64,000 bases of DNA from Opitutia bacterium (GCA_016190985.1 JACPPI010000018.1:1-64000), one strand, 5' to 3'. Positions 26,198-35,459 are shown, numbered from the stretch's first letter. Program-made: numbers and translations. The notes: generated from the letters alone by a model not told the origin.

Positions 26198-28306
26198 TCA
26201 GTGCGTGTGGTTGTGGTTCGCGGTGCCGGCGGCGCGGGCCTTCTGGTATTCCTCGACGAGCTTCCTCTCCTGGTCGGCGGGCAGCTCCTCGTAGTGGGCA
26301 AACTTCTCGCTGTGGAGGCCGCGGCCGCCGGTGAGGGAGCGCAGGGCGGTGCCGTAGTGGTAGAGCTGCGCGGCGGGCACGTGGGCCTTGATGACCTGGA
26401 GGCGGCCGGCCACGTCCATGCCGAGGATATGCCCGCGCCGGCCGGACAGGTCGCCGACGACGCGGCCGACGAACTCCTCGGGCACGCGGATCTCCAGCTC
26501 GTTGATCGGCTCGAGCAGCACGGGCTTAGCGGCGGCGATGGCCTCGCGGAAGGCGAAGTAGCCGGCAATCTGGAAGGCGATGTCCTTGGAGTCCACCGGA
26601 TGCATCTTGCCGCCGTAGAAGTCGACCTTCACGTCGGTCACGCGATGGCCCGCGTGGACGCCCTCGGTGGCGCAGGTCTTCACGCCTTTCTCGACCGAGG
26701 GCACGAAGACCCGGTCCACGTCCTGTCCGACGAGCGATTCGGTGAACTTGAGGCCGGAGTCGCGCGGGGCCGGCTCGACGCGCACCCAGACCTCGGCAAA
26801 CTGGCCGGCGCCGCCGGTCTGCTTCTTGTGGCGGTAGCGCGCGTCGGCGGAGCCGCGGATGGTCTCGCGGTAGCGGATCTTCGGCGGTTCGAGGGAGACA
26901 TCGACCTTGTAGCGCCGCTTCAACCGCTCGAAGAGCACCTCAAGGTGCAGTTCGCCCTGGGCGGAGATGATGCACTGCCGCAGTTCCGGATCGGTGTGGT
27001 AGCTGAACTCGGGATCCTCCTCGTGCAGCGCGGCGAGGCCGGCGGCGAGTTTCTCCTCGTCGCCCGGGGCGTTGAGTTTGAGCGCGGCGTGGGTGTAGGG
27101 CGTCGGGTATTCGAGCTTGGGCAGGGCGACGGCATGCCGGGCGTCGCACAGCGTGTTGCCGGTGTGCGTGTCGCGGAGCTTGACGGTGGCGCCGATGTCG
27201 CCGGCGTGCAGGGCCTCGACGGGGGTGCGGAGCTTGCCGTTGAGCCGGTAGAGCGGCCCGATGCGCTCGGCCACGCGGCGCTCGCTGTTGTGCAGCTCCA
27301 TGCCGCTGCGGACCGTGCCGGAGTAGACGCGGAAGATGGACAGGTCGCCGGTCTGGGGGTCGGTGAGGGACTTGAAGACAAAGGCGACCGGCTCGCTCCC
27401 TTCGAGGCGCACAAGGACGGGCGAGCCTGTGGCGGCGGCCACGGCGCCGATGGTCTGGCGGTCGACCGGGGAGGAGCCGTATTTGGCGATGAAGTCGAGC
27501 AGGCGGGCGACGCCGACGTTGGTCTCGCCCGAGACGCAGAGCAGGGGGATGAACGCCTGCTGTTGGACGGCGGGGTGGATCCCGGTGCGCAGGACTTCCT
27601 CGGACAGGCCGCCCTCGTCGAGGTATTTTGCCAGGAGCGTGTCGTCGCTCTCGGCGATGTGCTCGATGAGCTCCTTGTGCAGGGCGTCCACCCGGGCCTT
27701 CTCGGCGCCGGCGGCGGGTTCCTCGGTGTATTTGCCCGAGCGGTCGGTGGCGTAGCTCACGACCTCGCTGCGCATGACATCGAGCACGCGATGGAAGCCG
27801 GGGCCGGGGTCGAGGGGGAGGGCGAGGGGGAACACCGCCCTGCCGAAATGCGCGCGGATGTCCTCCAGCAGCGCGTCGAAGTCGCCCTTCTCCTTGTCGA
27901 GGCCGGTGACCACGAGCAGCCGCGGGATGCCGGTCTGCCCGGCCTGTTCCCACATGAACTCGGTGCCGACGCCGATGCCGTGGGAGGCGTGGATGACCAC
28001 GAGGGCGAAATCGGCGACGCGGAGGGCGTTGATGGCCTCGCCGGCGAAATCCAGGTAGCCGGGCGTGTCGATGAGATTGAGCCGCCGCCCCTGCCATTCG
28101 CAGCTGAGCTGCGTCCCGTGGATCGAGATGTGGCGTGTCTGCTCGCCGACGTGGTAGTCGGAGACGGTGGTGCCCTGGGCGACGGAGCCGAGGCGGTGGA
28201 TGACCTTGCCGCAAAGCAGCATGGCTTCCGCGAGGGTGGTCTTGCCGCTGCTGGCGTGGCCCACGAGGGCGAAATTCCGGATGTTCGCGGGGCTGGTGCC
28301 GTTCAT
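26198..28306 (-). CDS. EF-G-like translational GTPase with deviant G4 motif
   Basis: A 702-residue paralogue of elongation factor G. The P-loop is LVGHASSGKTTLAEAML and G3 is NLIDTPGYLDFAGE. The NKxD position (G4) reads TGLDKEK, keeping only the Asp. Domains II-V follow: FKSLTDPQTGDLSIFRVYSG, ISAQGELHLEVLFERLKRRY, KKQTGGAGQFAEVWVRVEP and ELEIRVPEEFVGRVVGDLSGRRGHILGM. The C-terminal tail is histidine-rich (NHNHTH). It resembles the FusA2-like group rather than the housekeeping EF-G; the function of that group is not settled. Confidence 0.88.
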   Translation of the reverse strand: MNGTSPANIRNFALVGHASSGKTTLAEAMLLCGKVIHRLGSVAQGTTVSDYHVGEQTRHISIHGTQLSCEWQGRRLNLIDTPGYLDFAGEAINALRVADFALVVIHASHGIGVGTEFMWEQAGQTGIPRLLVVTGLDKEKGDFDALLEDIRAHFGRAVFPLALPLDPGPGFHRVLDVMRSEVVSYATDRSGKYTEEPAAGAEKARVDALHKELIEHIAESDDTLLAKYLDEGGLSEEVLRTGIHPAVQQQAFIPLLCVSGETNVGVARLLDFIAKYGSSPVDRQTIGAVAAATGSPVLVRLEGSEPVAFVFKSLTDPQTGDLSIFRVYSGTVRSGMELHNSERRVAERIGPLYRLNGKLRTPVEALHAGDIGATVKLRDTHTGNTLCDARHAVALPKLEYPTPYTHAALKLNAPGDEEKLAAGLAALHEEDPEFSYHTDPELRQCIISAQGELHLEVLFERLKRRYKVDVSLEPPKIRYRETIRGSADARYRHKKQTGGAGQFAEVWVRVEPAPRDSGLKFTESLVGQDVDRVFVPSVEKGVKTCATEGVHAGHRVTDVKVDFYGGKMHPVDSKDIAFQIAGYFAFREAIAAAKPVLLEPINELEIRVPEEFVGRVVGDLSGRRGHILGMDVAGRLQVIKAHVPAAQLYHYGTALRSLTGGRGLHSEKFAHYEELPADQERKLVEEYQKARAAGTANHNHTH

Positions 28307-28471
28307 GGTCGTGCTCTCCTGGGGAGATCGGCCCGGCCCGGGGCGGGCCGCGCCGGTCAGTTGGGGTTTGCAACACGCAGGCTAGCCCCGGTGTCTCGTC
28401 GGTAAAGTCCCATCTTCGTTCATAAATTGCCGACTTCTGCGCGTGGGTTGGCGCGCTGCCCCTCCCGCATT

Positions 28472-29131
28472 TCAAATCACCGGATAGACCGGGCGGGGCA
28501 GGGCGGCGATGCGGTCCATGATGCGCTGGGCGGCCGTCTCGTAGCGGGCCTTGCCGAGCGACGGGTCGTCGTAGTCGCTGGCCGGGATCGGCGCGCCAAA
28601 CACGATGGTCACCGGCGTGCCGAAGCGCGGGAGCGCCGTGCCTTTGGGAAACGCCGCAAAGGAGTCATAGACCCGGCACGGCACCACCGGCACGCCCGAC
28701 TTGCACGCCATCATGCCGACGCCGGCCTTGGGCTTTTGCAGCCGGCCGTCGGGCGAGCGCGTGCCCTCGGGGAAGAGGACGACGGCCCGGTCCTCCTTGA
28801 GCGCCTGCAGCACCTTCTTGATGGCGCCGACGTCGCCGCTGTCGCGCTCGACGGGGATGCTTTCCACCTGGTCGAGCCACCAGGCGATGAGTTTGTTGTT
28901 CCAGAGGCTTTTGCGGCCGAAGAAACGCATCTGCTTCGCGATCTGGCTGCCGACGAGCGGTGGATCGAGGTGGCTGGCGTGATTGGCGGCGATAAGGAAG
29001 GGTCCCGTTGAAGGGAAATTTCCTGTGCCGGCCACTTCGCCGCGGAACCACATGCCGTAAATGTTCTGCGACAGGTAGTGGAAGAAGCCGTAGAACGGCC
29101 GCATCTTCAGGTGGTCGGGAACGTTGCTCAT
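28472..29131 (-). CDS. plsC: 1-acyl-sn-glycerol-3-phosphate acyltransferase
   Basis: Membrane-associated acyltransferase making phosphatidic acid. The 219 residues contain the catalytic block AANHASHLDPPLVG (NHxxxxD), FFGRKSLWNNKLIAWWLDQ, and the second block VLFPEGTRSPDGRLQKPKAG. The ATG overlaps the cmk stop by four bases (ATGA), so it belongs to the tyrA-aroA-cmk-plsC run. Confidence 0.93.
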   Translation of the reverse strand: MSNVPDHLKMRPFYGFFHYLSQNIYGMWFRGEVAGTGNFPSTGPFLIAANHASHLDPPLVGSQIAKQMRFFGRKSLWNNKLIAWWLDQVESIPVERDSGDVGAIKKVLQALKEDRAVVLFPEGTRSPDGRLQKPKAGVGMMACKSGVPVVPCRVYDSFAAFPKGTALPRFGTPVTIVFGAPIPASDYDDPSLGKARYETAAQRIMDRIAALPRPVYPVI

Positions 29132-29799
29132 GACATGGCGAGCCGGGTGGCGACGACGGACGTCATCTGTTCGACGACTTGATCGAGAGTGAGTGAGGTC
29201 GAGTCGATCTCGATCGCCCCGGCCGGGCAGGTCAGGGGCGAGGCCTTGCGCGAGGAATCGAGCCGGTCGCGCTCGGAGATGGAATCCTGCCCGCCCTCCT
29301 TGGCGCGGCGCCTGGCCCGCTCGGCCGGATCGGCATTCAGGAAGAAGCGGAATTCCGCCCGCGGAAAAATCACCGAGCCGATGTCGCGGCCTTCCATGAC
29401 GAGGCCGCGGAAGCCATGCGCCCGGGCCACTTCCACCTGGCCGCGCTGGTAGCCGAGGAGGGTGTGCCGCACCTCGGGAATGGCGGCGTAGTGCGAGACG
29501 TGGTCGTTGACGCTCTGGCCGCGGATCTCGCTGCTGGCGGGCTGGCCGCCAATCAACATTTGCGCCGAGCGGCCGTTGAGCCGGGTGTCGAAGCGCAGGT
29601 CGGCCAGCGCGGCCTTGAGCGCGGTGAGATCCGTGTGCGGCACGCCCCGGCGCAGCAGCTCGCAGGTGATGTGCCGGTAGAACGACCCGGTGTCCACGTG
29701 GAGCAGATTGAAGCGCTCGGCGAGGATCTTGGACGACGACGACTTGCCGGAGGCGGCGCCGCCGTCGATCGCGATGATGATGAAATTTGGAACAGGCAT
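29128..29799 (-). CDS. cmk: (d)CMP kinase
   Basis: Phosphorylates CMP/dCMP. The 223-residue protein shows the P-loop IAIDGGAASGKSSSSK, VDTGSFYRHITCELLRRG, VMEGRDIGSVIFPRAEFRFFL and the lid RRRAKEGGQ, then RLDSSRKASPL. All are standard Cmk motifs. It is coupled by overlap to plsC downstream and lies 103 bases after aroA, with a palindromic repeat in the gap. Confidence 0.95.
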   Translation of the reverse strand: MPVPNFIIIAIDGGAASGKSSSSKILAERFNLLHVDTGSFYRHITCELLRRGVPHTDLTALKAALADLRFDTRLNGRSAQMLIGGQPASSEIRGQSVNDHVSHYAAIPEVRHTLLGYQRGQVEVARAHGFRGLVMEGRDIGSVIFPRAEFRFFLNADPAERARRRAKEGGQDSISERDRLDSSRKASPLTCPAGAIEIDSTSLTLDQVVEQMTSVVATRLAMS

Positions 29800-29815
29800 G
29801 AATTAAGGCCAAATG

Positions 29816-29880
29816 ATCTGGAAATCAGGAAATCAGGAAAAATCGTGGTTTCCGATTCCTGATTTCCTGAGTCCCAGATT
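29816..29880 (+). repeat. family F palindromic repeat (CAGGAAATCAGG type)
   Basis: ATCTGGAAATCAGGAAATCAG on the left and CTGATTTCCTGAGTCCCAGAT on the right form an inverted repeat between aroA and cmk. A second copy lies between tyrA and aroA at 31124-31183. Confidence 0.75.
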
Positions 29881-29902
29881 CATCGTGGTCGCTCCTGCGC
29901 TC

Positions 29903-31114
29903 CTAATGAGAGCCCGCGCGCAAGCCGGCGAGCAAGTCAAAGAATGCCGGGAAGGTCTTCGCGCAGCAGCCGGGATCCTTGACCGTCAGCCAGGGCCGGC
30001 CGTTCTTCCGGAGGTCGTGGCAGCCGAGGATGGCGAAGCTCATGGCGAAGCGGTGGTCGTGGTAGGTCTCGATCCCGACGCCGGCCTGGAGCGGGCGTGG
30101 ATGGATTTCCAAGGTGTCCTCCGTCTCGATCACGTGCTGGCCTAGTTTTGTCAGCTCGCGCGCCATGCCGGCGACGCGGTCGGTCTCCTGCTTGCGGGTG
30201 TGGGCGATACCGGAGATCTTGGTCGGACCGGAGAGCAACGGCGCGAGGGCCGCGAGGGTGAGGAACGTGTCGGAGAATTCGCGGAAATCCCGGGCAACTC
30301 CGCGACGGGAGGAACTGACTGCCGCGACCACGTCGCGAAATCTCACGTCGCCCTGCAGTGGGCCGCCGTAATTGGTGAAAGAAATCTCGCCGCCGGTGAC
30401 AAGCGGCAGCGCCAAGAAATAGCTGGCGGCCGAGGCGTCGCCCTCGATTTGGTATTCGGCGGGCGCGGTGGCAAACTGCCTTAGCATGGTCTCGGTCATC
30501 GTCACGAACGGCTTGGGACCCGCTTCGCCCTTGAGCCGCACCGTGAGCGGCGACTTCGCCTGGGGCGCGACCATCAGGAGGGCCGACAACATCTGGCTGC
30601 TCGCTGAGGCGTCGAGGTCCACGGCGCCGCCGCGGAGGCCGGCGGTCCTGAGGGTGAACGGAAAACTGCGGGCGCTGGCCTTGGCGCCCTGCGACTCCAG
30701 CGCCTCGAGCAGAGCCCCGATGGGCCGCCGCCGCATGGCCTCGTCGCCGTCGAAGTGGTAGGTGCCGCCGGGCCGCAGGCAGACCAACGCGGTGAGAAAA
30801 CGCGCGGCGGTGCCGGCGTTGCCGACATCGATCTTCGCCTCGCGCACGGGGATCTCGCCGCCGCGCCCTTCGACCCGGATCGTCAGCGCCGGCTCGCCGG
30901 TCTCGACCACGAAGCCCAGCTGCCGCAACGCCGCGATCATGAGCCGGGTGTCGCGGCTGAAGAGGGCGCCGCGCAGCGTGACAGTCTGCTTGCCGAGCGC
31001 CGCGAGGATGAGCGCGCGGTTGGTGATGCTCTTGGAACCCGGCAGCGTCACGCTGCCGCGCACCGGCTTGGTGAACGGCTGGATCGGCAGTGTGGGAGGG
31101 TAGGTGAGCATCAT
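29903..31114 (-). CDS. aroA: 3-phosphoshikimate 1-carboxyvinyltransferase (EPSP synthase)
   Basis: Sixth step of the shikimate pathway. The 403 residues show VTLPGSKSITNRALILAAL, DVGNAGTAARFLTAL, QMLSALLMVAP, YQIEGDASAASYFLALP and HTRKQETDRVAGMA. The catalytic region SDTFLTLAALAPLL carries the Asp, and YHDHRFAMSFAILGC is near the end. The sequence is shorter than the usual 425-430. It is placed after tyrA on the same strand, both serving aromatic amino acids. Confidence 0.95.
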   Translation of the reverse strand: MMLTYPPTLPIQPFTKPVRGSVTLPGSKSITNRALILAALGKQTVTLRGALFSRDTRLMIAALRQLGFVVETGEPALTIRVEGRGGEIPVREAKIDVGNAGTAARFLTALVCLRPGGTYHFDGDEAMRRRPIGALLEALESQGAKASARSFPFTLRTAGLRGGAVDLDASASSQMLSALLMVAPQAKSPLTVRLKGEAGPKPFVTMTETMLRQFATAPAEYQIEGDASAASYFLALPLVTGGEISFTNYGGPLQGDVRFRDVVAAVSSSRRGVARDFREFSDTFLTLAALAPLLSGPTKISGIAHTRKQETDRVAGMARELTKLGQHVIETEDTLEIHPRPLQAGVGIETYHDHRFAMSFAILGCHDLRKNGRPWLTVKDPGCCAKTFPAFFDLLAGLRAGSH

Positions 31115-31123
31115 GATGATATT

Positions 31124-31183
31124 TATCTGGAACTCAGGAAATCAGGGAAAAGACGAGTCGCATGACTCCTGATTTCCTGCGTC
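31124..31183 (+). repeat. family F palindromic repeat, second copy
   Basis: Left arm TATCTGGAACTCAGGAAATC, right arm CTCCTGATTTCCTGCGTCATG. It fills the aroA-tyrA gap and its end runs into the tyrA stop codon. Confidence 0.75.
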
Positions 31184-32036
31184 ATGGGACCGGCCGGAAC
31201 TGGTCGCGGTAGGCCCGGCCGCGCTCGAGGATGGCCTGCACCTCGAACCAGTCGCGGTTGGCCAGGGCGCGCTCGAGTCCATGCAGCTCCTCCTGGTAAC
31301 CGCGCACGGAGCGGAGCACCTCGTCGCGGTTTTGCTCGAGGATTGTTTTCCAGAGCCGGGGATCGCTGCCGGCGATGCGCGTGGTGTCGCGCAGGCCGCC
31401 GCCGGCGTAGTTGCGCCAGCGGGCATCGCGCTTCGCCAGCGCGGCACAGAGGGTGGAGGCGAGCACCTGCGGCAGGTGGCTGATGTGGGCGACGATCTCA
31501 TCGTGCGCATCGGGCTCGAGGGAGGCGACCTCGGCTTCGAGCGCGGTCCAGAAGGCCGCGACCTGTCCGGCGGACATGGCGTCGGTCTCGCGCAGCGGAG
31601 TGACAAAGACCGTGCGGCGGGCGAAGAGGTCGGCGCGGCCGTTTTCCCAGCCGGTCTTCTCCGCGCCGGCCATCGGGTGCGAGCCCACGAAGTGCGCCCG
31701 GCCCTTCAGCTCGATGTGGCCGAGGCGGCAGATCTCGCCTTTCACGCTGCCGACATCGGTGACAATGGCCCCGGCGGGCAGGGTGGCGGCGATCTGCCGG
31801 ACGAGCGGCACAATCTGGTCGACCGGGGCGCAGATGACGACCAGTTGCGCGTCGCGCACGGCGTCGGCCGGGGTGTCGGCCACGCGGTCGCACCATTCCT
31901 GGCCTTTCAGCTGCAGGCGGATCTCGGGCCGGCGGGCCCAGAGGGTGACGCGCCGGGCCGCGCCATAGTGCCGCGCCGCGCGGGCCACGGAGGCGCCGAG
32001 CAGGCCGGGAGCGAGGATGGCGATCTGGTCAAACAC
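31182..32036 (-). CDS. tyrA: prephenate dehydrogenase
   Basis: Converts prephenate to 4-hydroxyphenylpyruvate for tyrosine. The 284 residues show a Rossmann start (IAILAPGLLGASVARAAR), VVICAPVDQIVPLVRQIA, VTDVGSVKGEI, and the signature HFVGSHPMAGAEKTGWENG followed by ISHLPQVLAS. The second Gly of the usual GxGxxG is kept as APGLLG. I use the GTG that gives VFDQIAILAPGLLG, since the frame stays open far upstream without homology. No ACT or chorismate mutase domain is fused. Confidence 0.92.
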   Translation of the reverse strand: MFDQIAILAPGLLGASVARAARHYGAARRVTLWARRPEIRLQLKGQEWCDRVADTPADAVRDAQLVVICAPVDQIVPLVRQIAATLPAGAIVTDVGSVKGEICRLGHIELKGRAHFVGSHPMAGAEKTGWENGRADLFARRTVFVTPLRETDAMSAGQVAAFWTALEAEVASLEPDAHDEIVAHISHLPQVLASTLCAALAKRDARWRNYAGGGLRDTTRIAGSDPRLWKTILEQNRDEVLRSVRGYQEELHGLERALANRDWFEVQAILERGRAYRDQFRPVP

Positions 32037-32201
32037 GCCGCCAAGGCAAAGCCGCCCGCGCCGGATTGTCGAGCCCGGGCCTCCCGTGAGCGGCCGACCC
32101 GGAAATTGTAACGTAATAATTGACAAATTACCGGGCGGGCCGGGGGCGGCGGGCAATGCCGTTGCCTTTTGCGCGCGGGCGGGGTTGGCTGAACCTCGCG
32201 C

Positions 32202-33839
32202 ATGAATTACGACAAAGTGCCGGAGTTGCCCGATGAGCCCGTGAATCCGGCGCGCGGGCGCGCGCGCCGGCGGCTCGGGATCGTGGCGGTGGGCGCGATC
32301 GCCGCCGCCGCCGCGTATTGGCAGTTCGGGCGGGAACCCGCCGCGCCGACCGCCGAGCAAAAAACCCGGGCCGGCGGGGTCGTCCGGCTGGAGGAGCGAC
32401 TGGAGGGCCTGCGCACGCAACTGTCCGCCCTGCCCAAAAACGCCGCATCCGCCGAGCGGCGGGCCTTGCTCGAGGAGGCGCTGGCCCGGCAAAGCGAATT
32501 GCTGAAGCTGCGCGCGGCGCCGGTGACGGCCGACAGCGTGCAATTGGGCGCATGGCAGGCGCAGCGCGACAACCTCGTGGCCGCCGAGCAGAGCCGGCTG
32601 AGCCGCGAGCTGGAGGAGGCGGCCGAGCTTTTGCGCCGGCAAAAGCAGACCGCCGCCGCCGTGGAAAAATTCCAGGAAGCCCTGCGCCTCCAGCTCGAGG
32701 TCAACCGCAGCATGGCCGCCCGGGAATTCAAGAGCTACGGGCGCGAGGCCCGGTTGCGGCAGCAGATCGAGGAGCTGGGCGCCGAGCCGCTGCTGGCCGA
32801 GGCGACACGCTGGCTGGCCGCCGCGCGCGCGGCGGTGGCCGGGGGCAGTTGGGCCGACGCGGTGCGGTCCTACGGCCGGGCCGGGGAAATCCAGCAGCAG
32901 CTCGCCCGGGAATTTCCGCGCTCCCGGTTTTCCGCGGTCCTGGCCGACGGTCGGATCGAGGCGGAGCTGGCGAGCCTCGGCGCCACGGAGGCCCAGGCGC
33001 AGTTGCGGTCGTTTTTGCAGAAGGCCGCGGCGGCGGCGGCGCGCGGCGACCTGGCCGCCGCCGACAAGTCCTACGCGCTTGCCGCCGACCGGCAGCAGGC
33101 GATCAACACGGAATTTCCGAACAGCCGGTTTGTGTCCATGGAACAGCTCGAGCGGATCGAGGTGACGCGGCAGACGCTGCGCCTGCGCCCCGTGCTGGAG
33201 CAGGTGCGGGCGCTCGACGGCCGGGTGGCGGGGCACCTGCGGCGGCGCGAGCTGTTTCAGGCGCAGCAGTTCATCGCGGAGGCCCTGACGGCCTTGGAGG
33301 CGGCGATCACGCAGTCACCCAAGGCGGAGGGGACCGACGAGGAGTTGCGCGAGCGCCTGGGTTACCTGGCCCTGCGTTCAGCTGACCTGGCATTTGTCCA
33401 GGACCAGACCTACGAGCTGCTGCTGCCCCTGCCGGCCCGGCCCCAATCGGCGCTGTTGAAACGCGCCGTGCCGCAGGCGCTTTTCGCCGCCGTGATGAAC
33501 ACCAATCCCAGCCGGACTCCCGGGCGCAACCGGCCGGTGGATTCCGTGAGCGAGCCGGAGGCGCGGGAATTTTGCCGGCGGCTGGGCTGGGTGCTGGGCG
33601 CCGCCACGCGCCTGCCGACGGCGGGTGAGCTGGCGGGGGCGGCGCGCGACCCGGGGTTCATGGACCCCGCGGGCGGACTGGATGAGTGGCTGGCGGCGGA
33701 GGCGGGCGGCAACGCCTCCACGGCGCCGCTGCACGGCGCCCACGGCGTGGACAAAGTCGCGCCGAAGGCCGAGCGCGGCCGCACCACGGGATTCCGCGTG
33801 GTCGTCGCCGTGGACCTGCTGGCGCCGGTCGCGCGCTGA
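32202..33839 (+). CDS. membrane-anchored coiled-coil/TPR-like protein with SUMF1-like C-terminal domain
   Basis: The 545-residue protein has one membrane helix (IVAVGAIAAAAAYWQF, about residues 28-43), with the bulk outside. Residues 60-400 are helical and coiled-coil, with two repeated units ending SYGRAGEIQQQLAREFPRSRF and SYALAADRQQAINTEFPNSRF. The C-terminus resembles a formylglycine-generating-enzyme (SUMF1) fold: MNTNPSRTPGRNRPVDSVS, AREFCRRLG, TRLPTAGELAGAAR, DEWLAAE and TTGFRVVV. The region is shortened and the metal/active-site Cys pair is not evident, so it is probably non-catalytic. It stands alone between divergent and convergent genes. Confidence 0.7.
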   Translation: MNYDKVPELPDEPVNPARGRARRRLGIVAVGAIAAAAAYWQFGREPAAPTAEQKTRAGGVVRLEERLEGLRTQLSALPKNAASAERRALLEEALARQSELLKLRAAPVTADSVQLGAWQAQRDNLVAAEQSRLSRELEEAAELLRRQKQTAAAVEKFQEALRLQLEVNRSMAAREFKSYGREARLRQQIEELGAEPLLAEATRWLAAARAAVAGGSWADAVRSYGRAGEIQQQLAREFPRSRFSAVLADGRIEAELASLGATEAQAQLRSFLQKAAAAAARGDLAAADKSYALAADRQQAINTEFPNSRFVSMEQLERIEVTRQTLRLRPVLEQVRALDGRVAGHLRRRELFQAQQFIAEALTALEAAITQSPKAEGTDEELRERLGYLALRSADLAFVQDQTYELLLPLPARPQSALLKRAVPQALFAAVMNTNPSRTPGRNRPVDSVSEPEAREFCRRLGWVLGAATRLPTAGELAGAARDPGFMDPAGGLDEWLAAEAGGNASTAPLHGAHGVDKVAPKAERGRTTGFRVVVAVDLLAPVAR

Positions 33840-33845
33840 GGCGAT

Positions 33846-34259
33846 TCAGCCCCTGCCAAGTTTCTGCACGCGCGCAAACTCGGCCGGCCGGACCGGCGAC
33901 ACGGACAGCCGGCTCTGCCGGACCAGCTCCATGGCCTTCAGCCCGGCATCGGCCTTGATCTGCGCCAGCGTGACGGGCGCGGCCAGCGGTTTGACCGGGG
34001 CGAGTTCCACCGCGACCCAGCCTTCCTCGTCGGCGGTGGTGTCGGGGAAGGCGGGCTTGGTCACCTGGGCGAGGCCGACGATGCTCTTGTCCTCGCCGCT
34101 GTGGTAGAAGAGCACCGGGTCGCCGGGGCGCATGGCCTTGAGGTGGAGCCGGGCCGCGTAATTGCGGACCCCGGTCCATTCGGTGCGCCGCTCGCGGACG
34201 AGGTCGTCCCACGAGTAGGTTTCGGGTTCGGACTTCACGAGCCAGTATTGCGTTGTCAT
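33846..34259 (-). CDS. EVE domain protein
   Basis: A 137-residue protein of the EVE (PUA-related) fold that binds modified bases. It shows YWLVKSEPETYSWDDL, WTGVRNYAARLHLKAMRPGDPVLFYHSGEDKSIVGLAQV and MELVRQSRLSVSPV, all family landmarks. The start is the ATG before TTQYWLVKSEP; the frame extends upstream without similarity. It converges with the SUMF1-like gene, six bases apart. Confidence 0.93.
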   Translation of the reverse strand: MTTQYWLVKSEPETYSWDDLVRERRTEWTGVRNYAARLHLKAMRPGDPVLFYHSGEDKSIVGLAQVTKPAFPDTTADEEGWVAVELAPVKPLAAPVTLAQIKADAGLKAMELVRQSRLSVSPVRPAEFARVQKLGRG

Positions 34260-34287
34260 CGGGGGAGGGGATTGGTCGGATGCGGGC

Positions 34288-34419
34288 GTGGAAGAGATCG
34301 ATCCGGAACTAGCCAAAAAAGCCCACCGGGCACAAATGATTCTTTACGGGGTCATGATTTTCCTCGGGGTCCTGCCCTTTGTCTTGCTGTGGCTGAAAAA
34401 CCGGGGAGCATTCGGCTGA
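34288..34419 (+). CDS. small single-pass membrane protein
   Basis: A possible 43-residue protein, VEEIDPELAKKAHRAQ, then a hydrophobic helix MILYGVMIFLGVLPFVLLWL and a basic end KNRGAFG. It starts at GTG (ATG 34336 is an alternative giving only the helix). It ends 17 bases before the PIN-TRAM gene on the same strand. Codon choice and the clean helix make it look real, but it rests on sequence character only. Confidence 0.5.
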   Translation: MEEIDPELAKKAHRAQMILYGVMIFLGVLPFVLLWLKNRGAFG

Positions 34420-34436
34420 TTTTTCCCGCCTGCCGC

Positions 34437-35459
34437 ATGAACAAAACGCTGCTCGTCATCCGCATCCTGTTTATCGCGCTGTGCGCGATCGGAAGCTGGC
34501 TGCTTTGCTACACCATTGAGGACTGGGACCAGCGCCGCGGGCTGGCGGTCATGATCGGCCTGCTGATCGGCTCCCTCGTCGTGCTGGTGGACCTGATGCT
34601 GAAGGGTTTTTCCCTGCGCGGCCTGACCGCGGTGACGTTCGGGCTCGGATTGGGATCCGTGATTGCCTGGCTCATCGCCAGCTCCCCCCTGCTTAATCCC
34701 CCCGGCAAGGGCGACCCAACGACCGTCTACCTCGTGCAGATGGCGCTTTTTGTCATCTGCACCTACCTCGGCACCGTCATCGCGCTGCGCGGCAAGGATG
34801 ATTTCAACCTCGTCATCCCCTACGTGCGGTTCGTGCCGCACGAGGTGGACGTGCCGCTGATCGTCATCGACGCCAGCGCGCTGATCGACGGTCGCGTCGC
34901 CAAGGTCTGCCAGACGCAGTTTATCGGCGCGGCGCTCATCATCCCCACCTTCGTGCTCGACGAGCTACAGGCCATCGCCGACTCGCCCGAGCCGGTGAAG
35001 CAGGCCCGCGGCCGGCGCGGCCTCCAGGTTTTGAACGAGCTGCGCGCCATCAAGAACCTCGACATCCGCATCCACCAGAGCGAGGTCGCGCGCCGGCAGG
35101 ACATGGAGGCCAAGCTCGTCTTTCTCGCGCAGTCCATGCGCGCCAAGCTGCTCACCACCGACACCAACCTCGCGACAATGGCCAAGTTCCAAGGCGTCTC
35201 CTGGCTCAACCTGCACGCCTTGGAGGCCGCCCTCCGGCCCGAGCTGGTCATCGGCGAGAGCATCGCCATCGATCTGTTGCGGCCCGGCAAGGAAGAAGGC
35301 CAGGCGCTCGGCTACCTGAGCGACGGCTCCATGGTGGTCGTGAACAACGGCCGGGCCTTCGTGGGCAAACGGGTGAGCGCCGAGATCATCGGCGTGATGC
35401 CCAACGCCGGCGGCAAGATGGTCTTCGCCAACCTCCTCGGCGAGGTCGAGGCGAGCTGA
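34437..35459 (+). CDS. PIN/TRAM domain membrane protein (YacL-like)
   Basis: The 340-residue protein has four predicted membrane helices in the first 120 residues. A PIN nuclease domain follows (LIVIDASALIDGRVAKVCQTQ with the acidic pair, FVLDELQAIADS, RGRRGLQVLNEL and LTTDTNLATMAK). A TRAM-type RNA-binding tail closes it (GESIAIDLLRPGKEEGQALGYL, GSMVVVNNGR). The acidic residues expected for PIN activity are present. Homologues are widespread, but the physiological RNA target is not settled. Confidence 0.92.
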   Translation: MNKTLLVIRILFIALCAIGSWLLCYTIEDWDQRRGLAVMIGLLIGSLVVLVDLMLKGFSLRGLTAVTFGLGLGSVIAWLIASSPLLNPPGKGDPTTVYLVQMALFVICTYLGTVIALRGKDDFNLVIPYVRFVPHEVDVPLIVIDASALIDGRVAKVCQTQFIGAALIIPTFVLDELQAIADSPEPVKQARGRRGLQVLNELRAIKNLDIRIHQSEVARRQDMEAKLVFLAQSMRAKLLTTDTNLATMAKFQGVSWLNLHALEAALRPELVIGESIAIDLLRPGKEEGQALGYLSDGSMVVVNNGRAFVGKRVSAEIIGVMPNAGGKMVFANLLGEVEAS

